This document shows positions 36,417 to 46,792 of a stretch of DNA of 64,000 nt, piece by piece. The translations under genes and the position numbers were made by a program. Each line of letters starts with the position of its first letter. The stretch's first letter is position 1. This stretch comes from Kuschelorhynchus macadamiae (lineage: Eukaryota; Arthropoda; Insecta; Coleoptera; Curculionidae). The stretch is from the NCBI GenBank assembly GCA_030620095.1, contig JAUTXW010000141.1, forward strand, positions 100,977 through 164,976. Direction: 5' to 3'. Below the pieces are notes generated by a model that was given only the letters and a program-made list of their open reading frames with translations, did no database searches and was not told where the DNA came from.

Positions 36417-37482
36417 TTAACTGAAATGAATATTAATGGCACAATTATTACAATTATTCACATTATTTACAAAATTTGGAAACACGTTTTCTCGTTTCTT
36501 CTCGATGTGTATTACATTTTCTGACTCCACAGATCCTTCATTTCTAACCAATGTTTCTGTCACTGTTGAAGCACCGCAAGAGACTTCTGGCTGGGTCTTA
36601 TCGTATAAAATTTTATTCGCTCCTACCTTTTTATTATTGAGGCTCTCAGCTACGTAACTTTCCGCAATAGTAGCGGATTTCCATCCACCATGTCGCTTGA
36701 TAGCTAATACATCAACTCCAGTATTTGCTAATAAAGTTTCCGACGTTCTTCTAAAAGAGTGTTCAGTATACATTACAAGTTCTCAAACTTTAGAAATTTC
36801 ACAATTTTACTTGGAATTGACGAAAACGTATTTTTCCCGACAGGCTGGTTTAAGCATTTTCCATTTTGATATCGCATAAAGAAGCGCGGATTAATAGTCG
36901 TAATAATGTGGAATCTTGTATCAATGTACTTTTGAATTATTTTGAAATGACAAACCTGAGTGTCGGCACTTTTTGTCACTGTAAATGGACGTGACATTCC
37001 ATTTTAGGAGTCAGGAATGGTCACAGTTATGACTTCTTGACTTATTTTAACATTGTCCATTTTCATTTCACAGAGTTCATTAGAACGGCACGCTCCAGCA
37101 ACTCCCATTACCATTACGACCTTCATCAATAAGTATATATCATCGGGGGCTTCAAGCATGAACTTATTCACATCTTCCCTGTTAAACACATTCGATTTTT
37201 TGGGTCTATAACCATTATTTTTTCTTTTCAAAAATGCTCGAAGTTTTGGATACTTAGAAATATCTATATTTTCCTCTATAAAAAGGGTGGACTTCAACAT
37301 CGAATACTCACACCATAAGTTTGATGGGGACTTCAATATAGCACTTTTTTCGTGGAAATACCCCAAAAACAAGGTTTCTGAGACTGCAGACTGCTGTTTC
37401 ATACCTTTTTATATGCTGACTTTTCCAGTAGTGGAGATAAACAAGCAATATCCGCTGATTTTTCTATGTTTGAAACATCCAT
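36417..37482 (-). pseudogene. Crypton-type tyrosine recombinase (broken)
   Basis: Putative start ATG 37482 (MDVSNIEKSADIACLSPLL). After a shift near 37405 comes ETLFLGYFHEKSAILKSPSN and WCEYSMLKSTLFIEENIDIS (core-binding domain), then NREDVNKFMLEAP and VVMVMGVAGACRSNELCEMK, holding the first catalytic Arg. A TAA interrupts near 37004, then FTVTKSADTQVCHFKIIQKY and a +1 shift near 36772. The remaining catalytic residues are in EHSFRRTSETLLANTGVDVL (His and second Arg), IKRHGGWKS (Trp position) and IAESYVAES (nucleophilic Tyr). The tail ends VNNVNNCNNCAINIHFS. Domain order and the R-HxxR-W-Y set identify a Crypton-like recombinase, which would integrate circular DNA without an RT. No reverse transcriptase lies nearby, arguing against DIRS. 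Confidence 0.8.
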
Positions 37483-37671
37483 TTTATCCACACATAATTA
37501 AACAATTCGACTTCTTCAAACCTTTTGCTATGAATTGTCAACTTGACGTTGTTGATAAAATAAAAACTGCCTATGTCCGGCAACGGATCACGGCTGCTTT
37601 TATAATTGATTGAAAATACTATCGAATGTAATGATAATGAAAATCCAAAAATATATCCAGCATTTTCTTGT

Positions 37672-37778
37672 AAACATACAATACAGGGAGGGGCAAAATG
37701 ATATATACTATATGGGATGTAAGTACATTAACCAGTCTCGAACTCGTCCTCGACTGGTAAATGTTACTTACATCCCTT
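37672..37778. repeat. palindromic module right of the Crypton
   Basis: ACAATACAGGGAGGGG (37676-37691) is the inverted match of the centre of the left module. A strong hairpin follows at 37714-37778: GGGATGTAAGTA, ATTAACCAGTC, a short loop, then GACTGGTAAAT and TACTTACATCCC. Outer arms carry the same GGATGTAAGT word as the left palindrome. Confidence 0.7.
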
Positions 37779-37982
37779 ATAGTATAAACAACTATTTCCT
37801 AACAAGTGTGGAAAACGAATTTTTTCTCACGAGACTGCCGTTGACGAAGTTGAGCATCCCCATCCCACAAGCAGTTGAGTGCTGAACATACATTTTCGAG
37901 ATGCGTTAGGAACATTTATTTTCCTACAAGGGTCAATGTCAACAGTCATATATATTAAAATTTTTATTTAAAGTTTCAAATT

Positions 37983-38509
37983 TTATTGCTTATTTATATA
38001 ATAATTTGTAACAAAAGTGCAATTAGTTGCATTGACCCCATTGATGGCTGGTTCCAACTGATTGCTTCTGCTTGGCAACATATTTTCCCTATTGATCCTA
38101 ATTGACGATATTTTAATTTCTTCAGATTCGATTGTCTGAATGTCGGTTTCTGTCGACGTGCTGGGACACGATTCTGGAAAAATTGGGTTTTATTTACAGG
38201 TGGCTGGAGGTCGTGAGCAAGTTGAAAAACAAGGTGTGTTCTCTACAGATTCATCTGAATATCCCTCTGCTACTTTAGTATTTAAAGAGTTGACGGCTGG
38301 CAGGTTTTTGAAAGCTCACAAAAATAAACTAAAATTACCTCCTCCTTTTCATAGATGCTTATTTTCTCTTGTAGGTACCATTGGTTAAATATTTCATATT
38401 CTTTGTAGTATCTTCTTTCTGATTTTTCAGGATAAAACGAATTAACATTTTTTGCGGCCTCAATAATCTTCTTTTGGACTCCTTCTATTAAGGTTTCAAC
38501 TACATCCAT
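37983..38509 (-). pseudogene. second Crypton copy, internally deleted
   Basis: Start ATG 38509 gives MDVVETLIEGVQKKIIEAAK, NVNSFYPEKSERRYYKEYE and VYFCELSKTCQPSTL, the N-terminal core-binding part. It then jumps to LNTKVAEGYSDESVENTPC, the segment with the nucleophilic Tyr, and a tail ending with EPAINGVNATNCTFVTNYY, equivalent to the tail of the first copy. About 240 residues, including both catalytic arginines and the histidine, are missing between PSTL and LNTK. A stop (TAA) and frame changes lie near the junction. The copy therefore keeps both ends but no active site. It lies in the same orientation as the first copy, about 500 bp upstream of it. Confidence 0.7.
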
Positions 38510-38799
38510 TTTTTTTGCGATATGGACTATAAACCTTACATAAAAAACTTGAACTTAAATTGAATTCTCATACATAGAAAATGTTTGACGTCGTCATTTT
38601 TGACAATAAACAAAATAGCATGACTTGCATACACAGGTAGTAATTATATAGATAAGTTTTATAATGTAATTAATAAATTAATGGAAAATTATGAAAATAT
38701 GTATGCTGACCGCGTCCACGGAGAAAAAATATAAATGCTCAAGAAATACTGTTATCTTTAATTTGAATGTCAATTAATGCATCTTCCGTTCGCGAGCTA

Positions 38800-39720
38800 C
38801 AACTTAATGGGAATGACCTGGTAACATTTTGGTAAAAATCAATTATGGTGAAACAAAATGGCGGCATAGTGAAACATTAAAAAAATACTGCTAAAAATCT
38901 AAGTAGCGAATTTACGTGAATTTGTTCGAAAATCAAGTGTAAAAACCAACCAGTAAAATTTTGGAATCAATCCTAGATGGAGAAACAAAATGGCGGCTTA
39001 ATAAAATATTTAAAAAATGAGCCTAAAAAACTACTTATTAGATTGACTTCAAATTTTGTGCGAGAATTAAGTGATATAAAGATGAACTGGTAAAATTGTA
39101 ATACAAATTCAAGGTTGTGCAACAAAATGGCGGCGGTCAAATAAAATGTTTAAAATCGTGAAAATCGCCCACTAAGGTTTTACATATGTAAATTTTTTAG
39201 CGTCCTTAGATGTAAAAAAAGTATTTTCAATTTTGTCAATCTGTGAGTTGGCAGCATAGCTAAAAAAACTACTTGACTTTAGACAACTTTTGATAAAACA
39301 TTAAAGGTCATATGGGTATGACCTGGTAACATTTTGGTAAAAATCCAATATGGCGGAACAAAATGGTGGCCTGAGAAAATGTTAAAAAAATTATTACTTA
39401 AAAACTAATTACCCAATTTACCTCAAATTTTGTGTAAGCATTAGGGGTGATATACAGACAAACTAGTAAAATTGTGGTACGAATTCAAGATGATGGCCAA
39501 ATAGAATGTTTAAAAAATCAACGTAAAAAAATCTTCTTATTAAATTGACAATTTTTGCACAAAAATTAAATATGATGTTGAGAAACTAGTATGAATTCAA
39601 CATGCCTAAACGAAATGGCGGTTTTAAAAAAAATCAGTGTAAAAATTACTTATACAATTTATTTTAAATTACGCTCAAACATGAAGTGTGGCGTAAGCAG
39701 AAACTGGTAAGAATCCGGCA
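38800..39720 (-). repeat. modular GCCGCCATTTTGTT repeat, block 2 (reverse)
   Basis: Same family as the 22.0-23.5 kb block but inverted: AACAAAATGGCGGC-type segments recur near 38853, 38983, 39118, 39355 and 39613, spaced by the same AATATTTAAAAAATGAGCCTAA and AACTGGTAAAAT elements. One TCCTTAGATGTAAAAAAAGT segment corresponds to module B. Copies are more diverged than in block 1. Confidence 0.65.
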
Positions 39721-40622
39721 CCCAATAAAAATGTGTGAATAGACAGTATATGTATATGTGCTAGTAAATGATAGCTCCATTATTACTTTTTTCTTCAACT
39801 TAAATGTTTGCTTTTCGGACCCCGTTTGTCTTCAGTTTACATCAAAAGAGGAGAATTGGAAAACGTCTAGTATAAAACTGAACATGACATATTGCTTATT
39901 AATTTGCGAAATGTCACTGAAGCTGTATTGGATTCATTAAAGATTTTCTAACCTTTTTTAACTGACAAGTAGAAAATCCTTTTAATTTACATCTTTAGGA
40001 GTTTCTTTAATCATGCGCAATCCATTAAATAACTCATCGCATGCCAAGAAAAATAAAAACGTTAATATTTCTGCCCAAATCGATTTATACAGATTTGTTC
40101 GAATAATAAACAACAAAAAAACACCTGCGAAGCATGTCGGCGACACTCAACAAAAATTCGTGGCCCTCGTAATTTAAGGACAATTTGCTGTAACGAAACA
40201 TGCGAGTGAATTTGGTAGTTTGTCAACTCCACTTATTCCCCTGATTCTTTACGACTCGTCCGGGTAATAAACAGTACCCAGTACCACTTTGTATTTCGTG
40301 CGTATGTAAATTTGTTTATTCGATTAGTGGCAGTGCCAAATGAATAATGAGGTGTTTCTGCATATTTTTTATGTTGCTCAAAAAGGAGAACCTGAAGTTG
40401 TTTTGTTTTTTCAATATAGGAATGTTATTCATTTTATAACAAGGGACACGGCAGAAAAACCTATCAAATGTTGCTTCTGTAAAATTTGATAATTTTTTGA
40501 TATTTTGTGGAATTCAAAGCCTAGGGCCCGTCCGAGCCCTGGTGGTTATGCCGCTTCGGGCAAAAGAGGGTATTACCACTTTTTTCTTAAGCCGTTCGAC
40601 ATAAAAAATAATTCATAGTCCT
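39721..40622. other. no gene seen
   Basis: AT-rich sequence without recognised coding or repeat structure. The 60-codon plus-strand frame at 39758-39940 is unsupported. Confidence 0.5.
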
Positions 40623-43088
40623 CAGGGGCGTGTGGTGAAATTTTAAGAAAGGGAAGCAATTTTTAGAAACTTATACTTATTTGTAATGCAATTCGATTCT
40701 TCGATCAGTTTTGCAAATTCAAAATAAAAACGTCGATGCTCCGACATATTTTGGAGAAGTTTATTTTCAATGGACAATAGCGATGTATGCGAAAGTCTCT
40801 TCTGCCCCGTTGAATTTTTAACGAAAACTTGTGGCAGGTATTGTCAATACTAATTCACACAATTTCGACACTTCGGTGTAGGCACCTGACTCCTTGTCTT
40901 TTAAAAATTGCATTAGTTCCTTAGCGTTATTTTGACCTAATGTCATCAGTTTCCTAAATCACTTTTAGTTCAGATCGCAGTAACACTCGGTCGAAGAACT
41001 GGCCATAATGAAGAAGAAATCTTCTGGAAAAGTTTTTCCTTTAAATGCGTCAAAATTGCAGAGCTCGAGGAATTTAAACCGTTAAATCTATAGTTTATTT
41101 ACTGCTGAATTTGATCGATTATTTTATAAAAGAGGCGTCTGTATGATGTTTGAACATCTCCCACCTTGTCTGTTCGAAGACGCTTGGCTTGTGGCTCTAC
41201 ATTTAACGTCATCGTGTTCTCCCAAAATCGGTCAAAGTCATCTCTTTTTTGGCTTAACATGGACTTAAAAATCATCCACTGTTTTAGGCAAAAAGCAATA
41301 TCATTTGTTTTAGTTATATATTAAAAACATTGTCCGAGAATGGAAATATTTCTGAAAATATGTTCCACAAATAATTAAAATTAAAATCTCGTTTCAAACG
41401 GTTCAAAAACCCCCTTGAACTATTTATTGCTTCTGAGTCCTACGTTTTATTATTTTCTATTATATTCTCAAATAGTTCAATCAGTGATTCACGATTTTCA
41501 GATACTGTTAACACAAGTCTTCCCTTATAGTTCCACCTAGTAGAAGCTACTTTGGGCAATCGTTTGTGGACAGTGGAGTCCAAAGCTTGTGTACGTTTTG
41601 TTTACTTCGAAAAAAAACAGCCATGCCAACACTTAAAGGAACGAAAAATACTTTACACTCTTTAATGTGATTGATGGATTGGGATAAAACTAAATTCAAT
41701 TTAGGAACAAAACAATGGACAAACACAGCACTTGGGAAAGTTTCTGGAACTTTAGCTTGCAGACCCCCTAACTGTCGTGTCATCACTGCAGCTCCATCAT
41801 AGCTTTGAGCAACTAATTTTTTCTCTCCATTAATTTCTTTAGTAACGTTATAAACTACAGTATATAATGCATCTGCTGTACGATTTTCGGACACATTCTT
41901 AAAACCTAGCGGAAAATTAAAATCAGCGGAAATTAAATCATTCTGGATTCGATTCGACGTTCCGCAAAAAACGCTAGACTGCTCTAAATGATTTTTTGAG
42001 CACTCATCATATTTAGCCATTAAACTAAATAAATTTTGAAAATTTCCTCTATTTGAAGAAACCCTTGTTTCGTCATGAGCTCTAAATCCCAATTCGTGCT
42101 GTCCGAGAAAACAAATAACATCGATAAGTCTTTTTAATATTTGCCTATTTTTATCGACTAGTTCATTGTGTTGGCGGTGACTAATTCCCAACTGTTTATT
42201 AAGGGCGTGTTCAATTCTGGTTTTGCCGAAGACTTTTTCTTTTATGACGGCCTGCAAATGCGCTTTGGACATATTGAGTCTTTTTACAGCTTTATAGAAA
42301 TTGTTTAAATCGGAAAAACCAGTTTTATTCCAGACATCTTTTTCATTTTCAAAAAGTAAACATGGCCAACAAAATAATATACTTATATTTTCACACCATG
42401 TTAGCCATTTAAATTGTTCGTATTGTTTTTTCGGATAAAAATGTCTAATACAGTTTTTCATTTTTGTGGTTAAATTTTTCATAGGCGGTTTTGCTCTTCT
42501 TTTCGAAATTATTTGAAGCTTATCAGCGAAGTTTAAAGTTGAAAATCCCTTTATTATTAAGACACACACCACACATTCACACACACTCTTCTTACTAAAT
42601 TCTCCAACATTTTCAACGCTATTACCGCCAGCCGAAATTGACGGTATTTGCATATCCACGTCCGTATTATTGTCTTCCATATTGCACCATGCACGACGCG
42701 ACGTACGTATCACACAACACACGGACAGCCGTTAAAACAAACAACCTACTCCAACGATACCTTCCGCTAGCACTTAAAGCACGCGACTGAAATGCAGCCG
42801 GTGGAAAGTTCAATAACCTCTGGCTCGATTCACAGGAGATCAAGCATACAGGACTTGGCTGCAGAGAAGCTAGAGGCCCGCATAGGTTCTATTCGATTTT
42901 CTATTGTGGCTGGGTCGGAGTCAAGGCCGCATTTATTATGGGCTTGATAGTTAAGATAATATTTTAGCATTTTTAATATAAACTAAATTAATGGTTTACT
43001 ATTTCAAAAATTACATTTTAGAAGATGTTTTGTAATTTTTTTTTGGGGAAGCACTGCTTTCCTTGCTTCCATGGACTGCACGCCCCTG
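40623..43088 (-). mobile_element. hAT transposon with CAGGGGCGTG ends
   Basis: The terminal inverted repeats are CAGGGGCGTG at 40623 and its inverse CACGCCCCTG at 43079-43088. The 8-bp flanks ATAGTCCT (40615-40622) and ATAGTCCG (43089-43096) match at seven of eight bases, an aged target duplication. The inner content is a minus-strand TTF-type transposase. Confidence 0.9.
40735..42680 (-). pseudogene. TTF/ZMYM1-like hAT transposase (broken)
   Basis: The likely start is ATG 42680 (MEDNNTDVDMQIPSISAGG); the longer frame to 42722 extends into the leader. Blocks: FKWLTWCENISILFCWPCLL, the TTF-type zinc-finger region; VICFLGQHELGFRAHDE, the first catalytic area; GAAVMTRQLGGLQAKV and PSAVFVHCFVPKLNLVLSQS. 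A frame change near 41590 leads to LDSTVHKRLPKVASTRWNY, followed by a TAG near 41440 and FLNRLKRDFNFNYLWNIFSE. Heavily damaged C-terminal pieces follow (KFLELCNFDAFKGKTFPEDF; LCELVLTIPATSFR, the dimerisation start). Open for 391 codons before the first lesion. hAT transposases excise and reinsert their element; this copy could not. Confidence 0.85.
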
Positions 43089-44079
43089 ATAGTCCGATTA
43101 ACATAATAAACTTTTTATTGTAAAATAAATATGATATAAAAATCATTAAAAATGGTGAGTTAATTTTCCTTTTTTTTTAAATTCCTTTTTATTGTTGTTG
43201 CAGCTTTTTATGGTTCATTTTTACTTTTATAATAAATGCTATCTAACGCTATTCTGTATTCAATACCTAATTCCTTTGTATCGATAATAATTTGATCAAA
43301 GGAATCAACATTTGCCAATAGAGGCAATCGTGAGTACGTTTAAGAACAAAACTGTTGCATAATTTTTAAAATCGTCAGATATTTTTATAACTCGTTTAAT
43401 TAGAACACAGGAGCACTTTTTATGAATTTGGATCCACTTCAAGTAAGTTCTGATTCTGTAAAAAGAAGCCTCTGTAAACATAATTTAACTCCCCACCCAG
43501 CAGCTGTCAAACCAGTTTAATCACAGCTCATAGGAGAGGAAGATTTTAGTTAGAGGTACCGAGATCACATAAACTGGAGAGATGGATTAATCCAGGTAGG
43601 CTCAGTAGGTATCGCCTTACGTCAGGCGCTTGTTTCCTTGGGAACTCCTATCCCTGAGAAATCTCCGCATATCCCTGGGCAATCCCCAAATCCCCATATC
43701 TTCCGGGAACCACTATCCCTGAAAATCCCTATAATCATGTATATATGTTTTATCCCTCGGGAACCCTCATCCCGAGGGAACCAACGACCTTGACTTCAAA
43801 GTTTGTTTCATTGTCTTTTGTACTGTAAAAGTGCAAAATTAGTATATTTTATTTTAAAATTTGATTGATTGAATTTTTAACTGTTTCGTGTCATGCACGA
43901 GCGCCTTGCTAAACGACATTTTGACTGTAATTTTACTGAATTTGCTTTTCCATTTAAGATTTGTCGTTGCTACAAGTACAAAATTAGTTTTTTTTTAATT
44001 TGTCGGAATTTATTAGTTTTTCGTTGTCTCTTGTACTGTACAAATTAATTATTACTACTTGTCGAGTTTTGTGTTTTAT
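43089..44079. other. no gene; CCCTGGGA-type minisatellite patch
   Basis: At 43640-43770 short ATCCCTGAGAAATCTCCGCA-like units repeat irregularly, with a TCCCTCGGGA...TCCCGAGGGA inverted pair at 43752-43780. The rest is AT-rich and unrecognised. Confidence 0.45.
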
Positions 44080-44300
44080 ATCCGAATGGAACAGAATCGT
44101 AACTGTCTAAGCATCTGCGTTTTAAAGAATTAGGTTCAGACAGTAATTTTCTGTTTATGCAGAATAATGCGCGCCCTCACGCTGTTGCAGTTATTCAGGA
44201 TTATTTGAAAGATGTGGGGGAATTGCAACTGTCAGAAATCCGGATTTAAATATTATTGAAGATATATGGAAGAACGAATATGGGTAAAGGTTTTAAAGTG
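44080..44300 (+). pseudogene. Tc1-type transposase remnant
   Basis: The plus strand reads LFMQNNARPHAVAVIQDYLK, DVG, then after a 1-base shift GIATVRNPDLNIIEDIWKNE. This is the Tc1 pattern (M)QDNARPH ... SPDLNPIEHIW, with Asn in place of the second catalytic Asp and several residues lost before NPDLN. The final Glu is present. A solitary fragment; no TIR found. Confidence 0.65.
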
Positions 44301-44613
44301 AATGGAAATCTTTTGAATAACCAGGATTGCATTAAAACTACCTACTTCACATATGGCAAATATTGTGAGAAAACGATGTTTAGTTTGTTCTTTTGCTAAG
44401 GAGACACCAACATATTATCAATACATGTGGTGCAAATAAAAGTATGAGACTTAAACTAAATTTTATAGCATCATCTAAATAAAAGTTGTTAAACACTTTT
44501 TACAAGAACATTTTTTAAACATATGTAATACCTCTGCTGCTAAGCATATATCCCATTTGTTTTAAGAAAATATAGAGTATTGATAACATATATCCCACTT
44601 AGCAGCACTTAGA

Positions 44614-44760
44614 AGAACATAGGACGGAAGCTTTCACGGCTTTGGTCAATTAAGAAATCATGGTTCTTGGGATGAGACCGTGTCAAATTGGAATTACTAT
44701 TCGACGTTTCGCCTTCTATTTCACGAGGCATCTTCAGGGATCTTTACTCCACAAGATCTG
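44614..44760 (-). other. Penelope-like 3' terminal fragment with hammerhead-like core
   Basis: The minus strand matches the 3' region of the Penelope-like element at 4790-4900 (GTAATTCCAATTTG, CCAAGAACCATGATTTCT). It holds CTGAAGA (44731-44737 inverted), TGCC ... GGC as possible stem II, then GAAAC-GTC (44703-44710), all three conserved hammerhead blocks. No coding part is attached. Confidence 0.65.
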
Positions 44761-44939
44761 AATACAGAATTTACTTAGAGGTTTTAAATTAAAAGTTTAA
44801 CATGTTTCAAAGAAATAAAAAAAATATGGGCCAAGTCATTTGCCGCTAAATTCAATCATTGGTCCACACATGATAAAGTGAGGTTATATTTGGAATTTAA
44901 ATTTACATTATTAATCGTCCCTGCTGCTCCAAATTTTCA

Positions 44940-45272
44940 GCCCGGACAACCGCCCAGCTTGCCCTCTTCTAAAACATGTCCTGTCAGAGCCTTATCAAAA
45001 CTGACATGTTATAATAGCAAGGTTTGGGAGCCATCAATAACTGCTTCTGCAAAACTGGATTCGACGAAATTCTCGAGGAAAACGTTGATTAGGATAGCGA
45101 AGATAATGTGCCACTATCGGAATTATGTAGAAACATCAATGTATTCTCTTCCAACTTAACTTCATATTCAGAATTTCAAAATAGTGAGAAAGGTCAAATT
45201 TCATCTGACAGTGATGCTGAAGAAATTATTTCTTCCAATATTAAGAACATTAAGGAAGAATATAAAATGTAA
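44940..45272 (+). pseudogene. possible pogo/Tigger transposase C-terminal scrap
   Basis: The plus strand reads GLGAINNCFCKTGFDEILEE, a stop, DSEDNVPLSELCRNINVFSS and an acidic tail SDSDAEEIISSNIKNIKEEY. The NCF-KAGF-like motif followed by an acidic PLSEL tail recalls the end of pogo/Tigger-type transposases. Evidence is limited to this motif and no TIR is seen. Confidence 0.35.
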
Positions 45273-46792
45273 AGGGATATTGAAATCTTTTGTATGTCAT
45301 CTGGAGATTCTGTTTTAGGGGAAAAAATCTCAGATGTTGCGTCTAAAATGGAAGGTCGTCGAGGTTAATGATATTAACCACTATTTAAAAGAAAAAATAA
45401 TTGAAAAGTGTTTCTTTGTCTAATAAAATATTCAGGGTACAAAGTACAAATATAAGTATGTTAGAGCAAAAAGTCTGATATCGCAACGCTCCATACTAAG
45501 GGCTTTTTTTAATTACGATTCTTTTGACAACGTGGCAACATTGCAACTATACTCTTTAAGGGCAGCACGAATTGTCATTTTGAAATCCTATGAGTAAATA
45601 GTATTGCTTCATACATTTTTTAATCTTTATGCAATATTTTTGAATAAATAAAAAGCAAAAATTATTAATAAGAAATAATTATACTTTTTCTAATTTTCCA
45701 TCACTTATAACACACTAACGAAAACATTTTAAAATTAAGTGTTGAAAATTGCACTATTACTATCTAAACTGCTTGGAGAGTATTATAGTACCACGGTACA
45801 CTAATGTCTTCATATGACCCATAAAATACAAATTTAATAAAACTAATTTACTGGAAATCGGTTTCTTGTTTCTCTTACGGATTGATACTGACCCAAATGT
45901 TTTATTATGTACTAGTTTTCTGTCTGAAATTTTTTTTCGATAAATTATTGAAGCTAAAATGTGTCACGTTTTATACATATTCTAATATACAAGAATATCA
46001 CAAACTCACCGTTTGCGAAACAAGTATAAATATTACCGTTAAAATAAATAGTTACATGTAAAATGGTTTTTCGCTCAGTAATGGTAGGTTTTTTCTGTTT
46101 ATAACAGCAAATAAGGGAAAAACGACTGCAGAGGCGGGTGGAATTCTTTTCATTTTGCTAGATTGTGTGATCTGAAATAAGTGTTATTCAATATGTACTT
46201 AAGTATTTTTGTCATTTGCAACTTTTTATAACTTCACAATCGAATTAATAATGATGTAATTAATAGTCTTGGATAATAAAATGCATTTAATATTAGTAAT
46301 CTGCTTATAAATTATAACAAAATAAATAACTATAAAGGATGTTCTAATATCAAATAGTAATGATAATAATACTAGATTTACCTTCAAGATCCACCTGCAA
46401 TATTACATAAATATCTAGGCATCATAAATATGTATACTTTGAAATGTATTCTAACAAATTAATGGGCTTCCCGGAATCTCCCAAAATAGTCCTTGTTTCT
46501 GGCAAATATTAACAGCGTTTAGCATTACTAAAACTAGTGGTCCCTGTGTGTATTTTTATTTTATATTATATGCTAGTAAAATGAGATGAAAATACACTCA
46601 CTGCACATTAGTTTTATATGTAAAAAATTCTTCTTGAAAAATTCAGTAGGGATAAAGTTTTCTCGGAGTAATCCGTATAAACTATGGCACACGAATCTGA
46701 GACTAAGAAAATTATGCAAGTATCTATGGAGACGGCGCATTACTCATTAGTGATTGGCTAATACTCTACATATCCATAGAATGTTATAGGTA
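45273..46792. other. gene-poor AT-rich stretch
   Basis: No coding sequence, RNA gene or repeat structure recognised over 1.5 kb up to the mariner at 46793. Confidence 0.5.

Noticed and set aside
36417..37482. DIRS-type retrotransposon instead of Crypton
   Set aside because: A tyrosine recombinase is present but no reverse transcriptase or RNase H is found next to it.
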